A stretch of 7,925 bases of DNA from Chloroflexota bacterium (GTDB lineage: Bacteria > Chloroflexota > Anaerolineae > Anaerolineales > Villigracilaceae): contig VGOX01000084.1 in the NCBI GenBank assembly GCA_016875755.1, positions 1 to 7,925 on the forward strand, given 5' to 3'. How positions within the stretch are numbered: the first letter of the stretch is position 1; each line of letters begins with the position of its first letter. Below the pieces are notes generated by a model. The model was not told where the DNA came from, ran no database searches, and saw nothing but the letters and a program-made list of their open reading frames with translations. A program made the translations under genes and the position numbers. Positions 1-5,901 of the stretch are shown piece by piece.

Positions 1-15
1 CGAATAATTTTTTTC

Positions 16-63
16 GATGCTGGGAGTGCGGCGGGGGCTAGCCCCCGCCGCACTCCCAGCATC
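16..63. repeat. Perfect 48-bp palindrome without spacer
   Basis: Two 24-nt arms (16-39 and 40-63) are exact reverse complements with no spacer, centred on CTAG. The arms are very GC-rich, unlike the AT-rich sequence on the left. The flanking bases 15 and 64 do not pair, so the symmetry ends sharply. In single-stranded DNA or RNA it would form a long hairpin. It has T residues on its left in plus orientation and no T-run after it on either strand, so it is not a standard intrinsic terminator. It may belong to a mobile element whose end lies near base 118, or it could be an assembly artefact because it sits at the window edge. Confidence 0.9.
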
Positions 64-289
64 CCATCCCATGGGCATTTCTAATTGTCGCCATGTCCAT
101 TTCTAATTGTCGTTGACAGTTAGCCAATAGATCAAAGGTTTCCCCAACCATGATCACATCCCCGCTGCTTGGCCTACCGAAAAACACATCGAACTCATCT
201 GATGTTGTTACAGGAAAGGTGCATCCCCCAATTAAAATGCCGATCAGGAAAAAATCTAGAACACGGATTAATATCTTCTGCCTTTTCAT
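38..289 (-). pseudogene. Lipoprotein gene fragment, probably truncated by an inserted element
   Basis: The reading frame encodes 83 residues. A short basic start (MKRQK) is followed by a hydrophobic stretch (residues 6-22) and a lipobox ending IGGC with Cys23. This is a type II signal peptide, so the product should be anchored on the outer face of the cytoplasmic membrane. The following residues (about 35-57, with RPSSGDVIMVGE) look like the first strands of an Ig-like beta-sandwich. From residue 58 on, the sequence is encoded by the direct repeats and the palindrome and ends at a TAG inside the palindrome (38-40), so only the first 57 residues look native. The start at 289 is supported by AGGA at 297-300, seven bases upstream, and by a good promoter. 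Function is unknown. If the element is not real, this is simply a small lipoprotein gene. Confidence 0.6.
71..112. repeat. Two 20-bp direct repeats, possible transposase-binding repeats
   Basis: Copies at 71-90 and 93-112 match at 18 of 20 positions, with an identical 15-bp core CATTTCTAATTGTCG (76-90 and 98-112) and a 22-bp period. Read on the minus strand, the sequence from 118 begins TGTCAACGACAATTAG. A terminal TGT followed by short repeated blocks resembles the multiple terminal repeats of IS21-family elements. That family assignment is from memory of the pattern, not from a search. Confidence 0.75.
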
Positions 290-342
290 ATGGATATCCT
301 TTTACTTTTATTGGTAGGCTGAGACAAAATTCATTGTGTTGA

Positions 343-370
343 ATTATTGCTCTTATTGTATAAACGTCAA
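343..370 (-). promoter_or_regulatory. Sigma-70-type promoter for the minus-strand lipoprotein
   Basis: On the minus strand, TTGACG (370-365) and AATAAT (348-343) are separated by 16 bp and each match the consensus at five of six positions. Transcription would start near 336, about 45 bases before the ATG at 289. The promoter diverges from the one at 415-443. Confidence 0.55.
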
Positions 371-414
371 GCCGTACATTAGTCTTACCCGGTTTTTCAA
401 GTGGAAATTAATTC

Positions 415-443
415 TTGAATATCAAATCCAATTATGATAAACT
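415..443 (+). promoter_or_regulatory. Candidate promoter for the leader and first ABC operon
   Basis: TTGAAT (415-420) and TAAACT (438-443) are 17 bp apart. Each matches the sigma-70 consensus at four of six positions. The predicted start near 450 gives an untranslated leader of about 35 bases before the leader-peptide ATG at 485. An overlapping TATGAT at 433-438 is a better -10 match but has no suitably spaced -35. Confidence 0.45.
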
Positions 444-471
444 GACGAGGTAATTCAATCCACTACTGAAA

Positions 472-580
472 GGAGGTATCTCTCATGGCGACCATAATGT
501 TCAATGACTTGTCCGTTTGCGTACCTCCCAGCAGGTTGAATCGGTAGTATCAATTCCGTATAACCTTGCCGCAGGTGCGT
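472..580 (+). promoter_or_regulatory. Alternative leader RNA hairpins (anti-SD stem and antiterminator)
   Basis: GGAGGTA (472-478) is exactly complementary to TACCTCC (522-528), so the leader Shine-Dalgarno can be sequestered by the leader's own codons 13-15. GCGTACCT (519-526) can instead pair over eight positions, two of them G-U, with AGGTGCGT (573-580), which contains part of the terminator's 5' arm. Inside that fold, GCAGGTT (531-537) pairs with 562-569 with one bulged base, and CGG (542-544) pairs with CCG (556-558). The two folds share 522-526, and the second excludes the terminator hairpin. Pairings were found by eye, without energies. Confidence 0.5.
485..547 (+). CDS. 20-residue leader peptide upstream of ABC exporter operon
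   Basis: A short open frame starts at ATG 485 and ends at TAG 545-547. It has one of the strongest ribosome sites in the window, AAAGGAGGT (469-477), seven bases before the ATG. The peptide begins MATIMFNDLS and ends CVPPSRLNR, with no signal peptide or membrane segment. Its stop lies 22 bases before an intrinsic terminator, and the ABC ATPase gene begins about 100 bases later. A tiny, well-translated frame between promoter and terminator is typical of attenuator leader peptides, such as the BmrB leader of the bmrCD exporter in Bacillus. Codons 12-15 (518-529) lie in the RNA segment proposed to choose between alternative hairpins. The sequence is not known to me as a named leader, so its role is inferred from position and RNA pairing. 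Confidence 0.6.
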   Translation: MATIMFNDLSVCVPPSRLNR

Positions 581-598
581 TTGCCCTGCGGTTTTTTT
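569..598 (+). terminator. Intrinsic terminator between leader peptide and ABC ATPase gene
   Basis: A perfect 7-bp GC-rich stem, CCGCAGG (569-575) with CCTGCGG (585-591), closes a 9-nt loop and is followed by seven T residues (592-598). It lies between the leader peptide stop (547) and the ATPase start (651), and no other promoter is obvious in between. Transcripts for the exporter operon must therefore read through it, as expected for an attenuator. Confidence 0.8.
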
Positions 599-650
599 AT
601 TGCCAAGGGGCGCAACCGCAAAAAATAACTCAATCAGGAGAAATAAAGTC

Positions 651-1637
651 ATGCCCTCTGTCATTTCGATCTCGAAACTGGCGAAACATTATCAAGTGCC
701 CGAACGTGAGGCAGGTTTGAAAGCCGCTGCCATGGGACTCATCAAACGCCGTTATAAAAATGTCAAAGCAGTGGACGAAATTTCATTTGAGATTCAACCC
801 GGTGAATTGGTGGGTTTTCTTGGTCCCAACGGCGCAGGCAAGACCACCACGCTCAAAATGCTCAGCGGACTTTTACACCCGACCTCGGGCAGTACCTCGG
901 TTTTGGGGTATGAGCCGTCCAAACGTTCGCATGATTTTCTGCGCCAGATCACGTTGGTGATGGGCAATCGCAACCAACTTTCATGGGACTTGCCCGCGTT
1001 GGATTCCTTTGATCTGCAACGCGCCATTTACAGCATCCCCCGTGACGAATTCAAACGCACACGTGATGAGTTCATCGAAATCCTTGAAGTCGGTGACCTT
1101 GTCCAAAAACCTGTACGCAACCTGTCTTTGGGCGAACGCATGAAGATGGAGATCATCGGCGCATTGCTGCACAAGCCGAAGATTCTCTTTCTCGATGAGC
1201 CGACACTGGGCTTGGATGTCACCATGCAGAGGCGCATCCGCACGTTTGTGGCGGAGTACAACAAGCGGTACGGCGCGACGGTGCTGCTTACCAGTCACTA
1301 CATGGCGGATGTGGAAGCCCTGTGCAAGCGCGTCATTGTGATTGACCACGGAAAACTTTTATTCGATGGCGATCTCTCGAAGCTCGTTGAAAAATTCTCC
1401 GCGTTCAAGACCATCGGATTCACCGTGGACAGCGCTGCTACAGACTGGAGTCAGTTCGGGGACGTGGTGGCAGCTGAGGGGTCCCGTGTGACGCTGCGCG
1501 TCCCGAAGGAAAAAACTTCGGCGGTCACATCCCGCTTATTGAACGATCTTGCAGTGGAGGATCTCACCGTCGAAACAGCGCCCATCGAAGATGTGATCGA
1601 ATCCGTTTTCGCGGTTGGCAAGGATGTTGTGGAATGA
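651..1637 (+). CDS. ABC exporter ATPase, viologen exporter family (COG4586-like)
   Basis: This 328-residue cytoplasmic ATPase powers the two permeases encoded next to it. It shows the full ABC set: Walker A GPNGAGKTT (58-66), Q-loop Gln near 109, signature LSLGE (158-162), Walker B ILFLDEP with catalytic Glu183 (178-184), D-loop GLD and H-loop His216. The stretch GERMKMEI after the signature and the long N-terminal insert before the core (about residues 14-40) fit the COG4586 group rather than generic NatA/DrrA ATPases. Residues 250-328 form an accessory C-terminal domain. The start at 651 is preferred over an in-frame ATG at 600 because AGGAG (636-640) precedes it at a suitable distance, and the ATG at 600 lies just after the terminator T-run. 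Its stop overlaps the next start as ATGA (1634-1637). Expression is probably controlled by the upstream attenuator. The exported substrate is unknown. Confidence 0.88.
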   Translation: MPSVISISKLAKHYQVPEREAGLKAAAMGLIKRRYKNVKAVDEISFEIQPGELVGFLGPNGAGKTTTLKMLSGLLHPTSGSTSVLGYEPSKRSHDFLRQITLVMGNRNQLSWDLPALDSFDLQRAIYSIPRDEFKRTRDEFIEILEVGDLVQKPVRNLSLGERMKMEIIGALLHKPKILFLDEPTLGLDVTMQRRIRTFVAEYNKRYGATVLLTSHYMADVEALCKRVIVIDHGKLLFDGDLSKLVEKFSAFKTIGFTVDSAATDWSQFGDVVAAEGSRVTLRVPKEKTSAVTSRLLNDLAVEDLTVETAPIEDVIESVFAVGKDVVE

Positions 1638-2437
1638 AGCGATATTTCGATTACTACACTTCCATGATGAAGATCTCTGTGCTGGAGCAATGGCAATACC
1701 CTGTTGCCAATTATTTTTACATGATCGGCATGATCGCCGAACCCGTTATTTACATGGTGGTTTGGTCGTCGGTGGCGACCCAGCAGGGTGGCATGGTGGG
1801 CGGGTACACGCCCGGCGCCTTCGCCGCCTATTACATCGTGTGGACGCTGGTACGCCAGATGAACATTGCCTTCACACCCTATGGCTGGGAGTGGCGCATC
1901 CGTAACGGCAGGCTCTCGACAACATTGCTGCGCCCGATCCACCCGTTGCATGAAGATGTGGCGTTCTTTGCAGGCTGGAAAGTGGTAATGATCATTTTGT
2001 GGATTCCGCTGGCATTCGCGCTTTCGTTGATCTTCAAGCCTGAACTGAATCCCACACTGCTCGAAGGCGTGGTATTTTTCGTCGCGATCTGGATGGCATA
2101 CCTCATCCGCACGATTACGCTTTTCCTGCTCGGCATGGTGACATTTTGGACGACTCGCGTCAGTGCTCTCTTTGAGTTGTATTTTGCAGCGGAGCTGATT
2201 CTTTCGGGACGGTTGGTGCCGCTCTCACTCATGCCTGCATGGGTGCAGGAGTTGGCGTGGTTCTTTCCCTTCCGATGGGCGTTTGGTTATCCCATCGAAG
2301 TTCTTGTTGGTCAGTTGACCATGACTGATATGCTCATCGGTTTGGGGATGCAGTTGGCATGGGTGGTCGGCGGCTGGATCGTGGTCAACCTGATCTGGAA
2401 GGTAGCCATCCGCAGGTTTTCAGCGGTGGGAGGTTAA
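1634..2437 (+). CDS. ABC-2 permease subunit 1 (COG4587-like)
   Basis: A 267-residue integral membrane protein with about six hydrophobic segments (roughly 24-46, 60-80, 112-133, 143-168, 175-195 and 233-255) and a basic, loop-rich N-terminus. It should form one half of the transmembrane channel, with the next gene product as the other half. The part from 191 to 220, with pattern SGRLVPLSLMPAWVQ then PF, is shared with the minus-strand permease at 4825-4040 (GGMLLPLDMFPEWLQ then PF), and both proteins end in a Gly-Gly after V. That supports paralogy and the permease 1 assignment. The start overlaps the ATPase stop by four bases, and AAGGA (1620-1624) provides a ribosome site. The gene is complete with no sign of decay. 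Confidence 0.82.
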   Translation: MKRYFDYYTSMMKISVLEQWQYPVANYFYMIGMIAEPVIYMVVWSSVATQQGGMVGGYTPGAFAAYYIVWTLVRQMNIAFTPYGWEWRIRNGRLSTTLLRPIHPLHEDVAFFAGWKVVMIILWIPLAFALSLIFKPELNPTLLEGVVFFVAIWMAYLIRTITLFLLGMVTFWTTRVSALFELYFAAELILSGRLVPLSLMPAWVQELAWFFPFRWAFGYPIEVLVGQLTMTDMLIGLGMQLAWVVGGWIVVNLIWKVAIRRFSAVGG

Positions 2438-2438
2438 C

Positions 2439-3224
2439 ATGCAGGGATTACGACTTGCCTACAACTATTTGCGCATCGGTATCATGAACGAGTTTCAATA
2501 CCGTGCCAACCTTTACATTCAAATTTTGCAAACCTTCATTGCGCTCGGCACGGGGCTGATCGGTTTGAACCTGGTCTTCAGCCAGACCAGTGAACTGGGC
2601 GGCTGGGACCGAACCGAATTGCTGGCGGTGATGGGTGTTTTCATCACAATGGGCGGCATCATCCGTGCCGCCATTCAGCCGAACATGGAACGGCTGATGG
2701 AAGACATCCGCGATGGGCTGCTGGATTTCGCCCTCACCAAACCTGCCGACGCGCAGATTCTTATCAGTGTGCGTGAGTTCCGCCTTTGGCAATTGGTGGA
2801 TGTGATCACAGGGATGATCGTGCTGGGAGTGGCTCTTTCGCAAATGAACTGGATGATCACGGTTTGGTCGGTGCTCGCATTTTTCTCTGCATTGATGATG
2901 GGCGCAGTGATGATCTATTGTTTCTGGCTGATCGTCACCTCTACAGCATTTTGGTTCGTACGTGTGCATGAGATCGCCAATCTCTTTGAAGGTCTGTACG
3001 CCGCAGGGCGCTGGCCCGTGGGCATTTACCCCACCTGGCTGCGCATCGCACTGACCTTCATCATCCCTGTCGCATTCGCAGTCACCGTCCCCGCCGAAGC
3101 ATTGACGGGTCGCCTCAGCCTCCAAACCTGGCTCGGCGCACTCACCCTGACGATTGTCCTCTTTATTGCTTCGCGTACCCTTTTGAAATTCGGCTTGCGG
3201 AGTTACTCGGGGGCTTCGGCTTGA
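2439..3224 (+). CDS. ABC-2 permease subunit 2 (COG3694-like)
   Basis: A 261-residue membrane protein with about six hydrophobic segments (roughly 24-47, 60-80, 117-135, 138-170, 200-220 and 230-248). A cytoplasmic loop at 88-104 with EDIRDGLLDFALTKPAD matches the pattern G-x-LD-then-L-x-KP seen in the partner family. A VPAE motif near 217-220 and a C-terminus GLRSYSGASA are shared with the minus-strand permease at 4043-3261 (SVPAE; GLRKYESGSA). It starts one base after the previous stop, with a strong GGGAGG site at 2428-2433. It is the last gene of the operon; a hairpin terminator begins two bases after its stop. Confidence 0.82.
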   Translation: MQGLRLAYNYLRIGIMNEFQYRANLYIQILQTFIALGTGLIGLNLVFSQTSELGGWDRTELLAVMGVFITMGGIIRAAIQPNMERLMEDIRDGLLDFALTKPADAQILISVREFRLWQLVDVITGMIVLGVALSQMNWMITVWSVLAFFSALMMGAVMIYCFWLIVTSTAFWFVRVHEIANLFEGLYAAGRWPVGIYPTWLRIALTFIIPVAFAVTVPAEALTGRLSLQTWLGALTLTIVLFIASRTLLKFGLRSYSGASA

Positions 3225-3225
3225 T

Positions 3226-3261
3226 AAAAGAGGCGGTCACTCAAAAGTGACCGCCTCTTTT
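3226..3261. terminator. Bidirectional terminator between convergent exporter operons
   Basis: A perfect 16-bp stem (3226-3241 with 3246-3261) closes a 4-nt loop. It carries A-rich and T-rich ends on both sides, so it can act as an intrinsic terminator in either direction. The last plus-strand gene stops at 3224. The last minus-strand gene uses TAA at 3263-3261, so its stop overlaps the hairpin base. Only 36 bases separate the two genes. Confidence 0.88.
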
Positions 3262-4043
3262 TATACTTCCACTTGAATAGCGCTGCCTGACTCGTACTTT
3301 CGCAGTCCTGAATGAAATATCGTCACTGCCAAAAGGAGAAAGACAAACGCACCTGCGGAGATTTGCAATGGACTTTGCCATGTAAATGCCCGTACAAATT
3401 CAGCAGGGACCGAGCCGATCAGCGCGGCAGGGATAATGGTCAGCAATACGAATTTGGTGGAGGCATTGAACAACGCACTGGGATACAGCGAGAAGGTCAA
3501 CACGGCGCTCAAGGCGATCTGGCTCAATGCCACCGTGTTGCCCAGCCAAAACGACAGGCTTTGGATGATGGTGAGGAATGAAATAAAAATGCACACACCT
3601 GTGAAGACAGCAATCGCGAAGCGCAAGACACCATCCGCGGTGAGATAGCCAGAGATGATGAAACTGCCGATGCCGTAGATGATGTCACCCATGCCGCTGC
3701 CGATGCTGCGAGATGCCAGGACGTGCAGCAGAACGGGCTTTGGCAGAGACAGGTAGTAGTCGAGCCGTCCCTGTGTGATGACTTCTGCCAGCGTGGTGAA
3801 ATGTCCGAAGAAGTAAGCAGCCGTCCCCCAGGCGGTGGCGGCGATTCCATAGAGCAGCATCATGTCTTGTAGCGTCCAGCCTTGGACTGCCTTGAACTTG
3901 TCGAAATATAAAACCCAGAACATGAAGTACGCGCCGTTGTTGACCATCATAAAGATGACCTGCGTCAGGAACGCGGAGCGGAACTCCATGGCGGCTTGCA
4001 GGTTGGCTTTCCAAAGTGCGATGAGGAATTTGAAGTTTTTCAT
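3261..4043 (-). CDS. ABC-2 permease subunit 2 of second exporter (COG3694-like)
   Basis: A 260-residue membrane protein starting MKNFKFLIALWKANL, with about six hydrophobic segments (roughly 24-46, 60-80, 118-136, 140-162, 172-215 and 227-244). The loop ITQGRLDYYLSLPKP (89-103), the SVPAE motif (211-215) and the C-terminus GLRKYESGSA align by eye with the plus-strand permease at 2439-3224, making it the matching subunit of the second transporter. The frame stays open upstream to 4445, but that extension is the shadow of the preceding permease gene. The ATG at 4043 overlaps the previous stop as ATGA (4043-4040), which is the same coupling used elsewhere in this operon. Almost no ribosome site precedes it, so translation probably depends on the upstream gene. 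Confidence 0.82.
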   Translation of the reverse strand: MKNFKFLIALWKANLQAAMEFRSAFLTQVIFMMVNNGAYFMFWVLYFDKFKAVQGWTLQDMMLLYGIAATAWGTAAYFFGHFTTLAEVITQGRLDYYLSLPKPVLLHVLASRSIGSGMGDIIYGIGSFIISGYLTADGVLRFAIAVFTGVCIFISFLTIIQSLSFWLGNTVALSQIALSAVLTFSLYPSALFNASTKFVLLTIIPAALIGSVPAEFVRAFTWQSPLQISAGAFVFLLLAVTIFHSGLRKYESGSAIQVEV

Positions 4044-4825
4044 CCGCCGTTGACCGTTAACACTCGTTCGCTGCCGCGATAAGCGATGGCAAGCAAAAAG
4101 ACTAGCGCAATTACCCAAAGCCACTGAACCCCCAGCATCTGCCAGAATAATTCCACATCGGGTTTCACGAAGAGACGTGCGGGGGTGTACATCATATAGG
4201 GGAAGGGGAGCGCGCGCGCAATGCCTTGCAGCCATTCGGGGAACATGTCCAATGGCAGGAGCATCCCGCCGAGGACGAAGACGAATTTTTGATAGATCAA
4301 CTCGAAGGAATTGGTTTCCTCCACAAGGAAGGCAGCGAGACCGATCAACGCCATCATGCAGAAGTGCAGAATCCATGCACCGATGAGGGTGACGAGCGCC
4401 ATGCCCCAGCCCAGCAGACTCGGCGGCGGACCTGCCAACAACCAAGCGGCAAGCAAACCCACGCCGATATTCATAGCCACACGCAGGAGACTATCACCCA
4501 CGCCGAATGAGAAGTGATACATCAGGAAGTTGTAGGGCTTGTTGAGGATGTACGCCACTTCGCCGTTCTTGACCTGCTCCGAGATGATGCGGTTGGTGCG
4601 CGGACGTCCAAGTTCGATGGTTTCCGCCATCATCAAATACCACATCATATTGGCAAAAGTCAGCCCGTTGATGGAGTCTGTCCCTGCGATGCGGAAGGTT
4701 GTGCCCCATAAGCCAGCAAAGATGAACAGGAAGATGCCAATACTGATGGAACGCCCCAGAAAATCACCAGGGTAGGCGATATTGTTGATGAGCTGCATGG
4801 TGATGATAGCGAGGTACTTTTTCAT
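4040..4825 (-). CDS. ABC-2 permease subunit 1 of second exporter (COG4587-like)
   Basis: A 261-residue membrane protein with about six hydrophobic segments (roughly 22-45, 55-70, 112-132, 138-168, 178-195 and 228-249). The segment 186-211, with GGMLLPLDMFPEWLQ and PFPY, corresponds to residues 191-214 of the plus-strand permease 1. The C-terminus VNGG also resembles that protein's VGG end. The loop VKNGEVAYILNKPYNF (85-100) is the usual cytoplasmic G-x(3-6)-L-x-KP stretch of these permeases. Its ATG overlaps the ATPase stop by four bases, and GAGG lies five bases upstream on the minus strand within the ATPase gene. Confidence 0.82.
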   Translation of the reverse strand: MKKYLAIITMQLINNIAYPGDFLGRSISIGIFLFIFAGLWGTTFRIAGTDSINGLTFANMMWYLMMAETIELGRPRTNRIISEQVKNGEVAYILNKPYNFLMYHFSFGVGDSLLRVAMNIGVGLLAAWLLAGPPPSLLGWGMALVTLIGAWILHFCMMALIGLAAFLVEETNSFELIYQKFVFVLGGMLLPLDMFPEWLQGIARALPFPYMMYTPARLFVKPDVELFWQMLGVQWLWVIALVFLLAIAYRGSERVLTVNGG

Positions 4826-5826
4826 TCCCGCCTCGACATGCGCGTCGGCGCTTCCCGATAAATCTTTGCGATCACTTCCTCCAGCGGCGGGTCAGAGATG
4901 GTGATATCCACCAAATCACCGACGGAGGAGAGATGCGCCATCACTTTGTCCACGGAGGTGTGCGCAGTGTCGAAGCGTAGTTTCACGCCGTATCGCCCAA
5001 CTTTCAAAACTTCCACTCCATCCAAGTGGAAGTTTGCGGGTACTTCCTGCGCGTAGCGGACTTCGACCAATTTGCTGGTCAGGTGTTTGCGCTTTAGATT
5101 TGAGACCTTGTCCTCGTAGACGATCTGTCCGTGATTGATGATGATGACCCGCTTGCAGAGCGCTTCCAGATCACCCGCATCATGGGACGTGAGCAAGACG
5201 CCGACGCCTTCCTCCTGATTCATCCTGCGGATCGCGTCGCGGATGTGCTGCTTGGCAACCACATCCAGCCCAATCGAAGGCTCATCGAGCAGGATCAACT
5301 TCGGGCGGTGAAGAAGCGAGGCGGCAACTTCACATCGCATCCGCTGACCGAGGGATAGTTTGCGCACGGGCGTCTCCAACAGATCCCGAATTTCAAAGGC
5401 TTCGGTTAGGAAGTCGATACGCTTTTTTGTTTCGCGGTCATCCAATTCGTAAATTTTTCCAAAAAGGGTAAAGGTGTCAATCGCGGGCAGGTGATACCAA
5501 AGTTGTGGGCGTTGACCGAACACCGTGCCGATGTGAAAGGCAAGTTTCTGGCGTTCCTTCCACGGGACGTAGCCGAGTACTTTTGCATCGCCGCCAGTGG
5601 GATGCAAAATGCCCGTGAGCATTTTGATGGTGGTGGATTTGCCCGCCCCGTTCGGACCAATGAAGCCGAGCAATTCGCCCGATTCCATTTGGAATGACAA
5701 TTGGCGCACCGCTTCCACTTCTCTGTACTCGGGTTTGAACAAAGCGCGCACCGATGCGCCCAGCCCTGCGGCTTTGCGTTTGGTCTGAAATACCTTGTGC
5801 AGATCGTGTACTTCGATGGATGTCAT
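4822..5826 (-). CDS. ABC exporter ATPase of second exporter (COG4586-like)
   Basis: A 334-residue cytoplasmic ATPase with Walker A GPNGAGKST (57-65), Q-loop Gln in FGQRPQLW (103-110), signature LSLGQ (157-161), Walker B LILLDEP with Glu182 (177-183), GLD (186-188) and H-loop His215. It has the same N-terminal insert (about 14-38) and C-terminal accessory domain as the plus-strand ATPase, and strings such as EALCKRVI, LLTSH and GQRMRCE/GERMKME correspond, so the two are paralogues. Together with the next two genes it should form a separate exporter. It starts at 5826, with no clear Shine-Dalgarno upstream, about 35 bases from a TATAAT on the minus strand (5865-5860), so its leader is short and it lacks the attenuator of the first operon. 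The substrate is unknown. Confidence 0.88.
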   Translation of the reverse strand: MTSIEVHDLHKVFQTKRKAAGLGASVRALFKPEYREVEAVRQLSFQMESGELLGFIGPNGAGKSTTIKMLTGILHPTGGDAKVLGYVPWKERQKLAFHIGTVFGQRPQLWYHLPAIDTFTLFGKIYELDDRETKKRIDFLTEAFEIRDLLETPVRKLSLGQRMRCEVAASLLHRPKLILLDEPSIGLDVVAKQHIRDAIRRMNQEEGVGVLLTSHDAGDLEALCKRVIIINHGQIVYEDKVSNLKRKHLTSKLVEVRYAQEVPANFHLDGVEVLKVGRYGVKLRFDTAHTSVDKVMAHLSSVGDLVDITISDPPLEEVIAKIYREAPTRMSRRE

Positions 5827-5858
5827 GATATTGTAAAATTATCGGTTGAAGTTCATAG

Positions 5859-5870
5859 TATTATATAATA
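5859..5870. promoter_or_regulatory. Palindromic divergent -10 element
   Basis: TATTATATAATA is a perfect palindrome holding TATAAT on the plus strand (5864-5869) and TATAAT on the minus strand (5865-5860). It sits in the 75-bp gap between the second exporter operon and the lipoprotein-sirtuin operon, so one site may serve both. Neither direction has a convincing -35 hexamer at 16-18 bp. Divergent promoters sharing overlapping -10 elements are known in bacteria; use here is inferred. Confidence 0.45.
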
Positions 5871-5901
5871 TCTGTTGGCTATAGCGTGAATGAGGTTCTC
5901 G

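Larger units (their letters stand above)
1..118. mobile_element. Possible end of an IS21-like insertion sequence (partial)
   Basis: The element is proposed to start at base 118 (minus strand TGTCAACG) and run left out of the window. Support comes from the 22-bp-period direct repeats just inside this end, the palindrome further in, and the way the lipoprotein reading frame changes character exactly here, from a plausible secreted protein to a repeat-encoded tail ending in a stop inside the palindrome. No transposase gene, opposite end or target duplication is visible, so this is a hypothesis. It could instead be a solo remnant or a non-autonomous element. Confidence 0.4.

Noticed and set aside
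16..63. Palindrome as a rho-independent terminator
   Set aside because: Neither strand has a T-run after the hairpin; the T-run lies before it on the plus strand.
71..112. Two repeats as the start of a CRISPR array
   Set aside because: There are only two copies, the spacer is 2 bp and the match is imperfect, so it does not fit a CRISPR array.
600..650. N-terminal extension of the first ATPase from the ATG at 600
   Set aside because: It begins right after the terminator T-run and has no ribosome site, and the extra 17 residues (MPRGATAKNN...) do not look like an ABC start. AGGAG before 651 decides the start.
1451..1951. Minus-strand open frame, 166 codons
   Set aside because: It spans the junction of two well-supported plus-strand genes and has no ribosome site or recognisable motif.
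2448..3125. Long minus-strand open frame, 225 codons
   Set aside because: It lies opposite the permease 2 gene and its product is rich in His, Cys, Asp and Gln with no domain pattern. It is an antisense shadow of a GC-rich membrane protein gene.
4044..4445. Upstream extension of the minus-strand permease 2 to 4445
   Set aside because: It lies wholly over the coding frame of the preceding permease and is Arg/His/Ala-rich shadow sequence. The ATGA overlap at 4043-4040 gives the true start.
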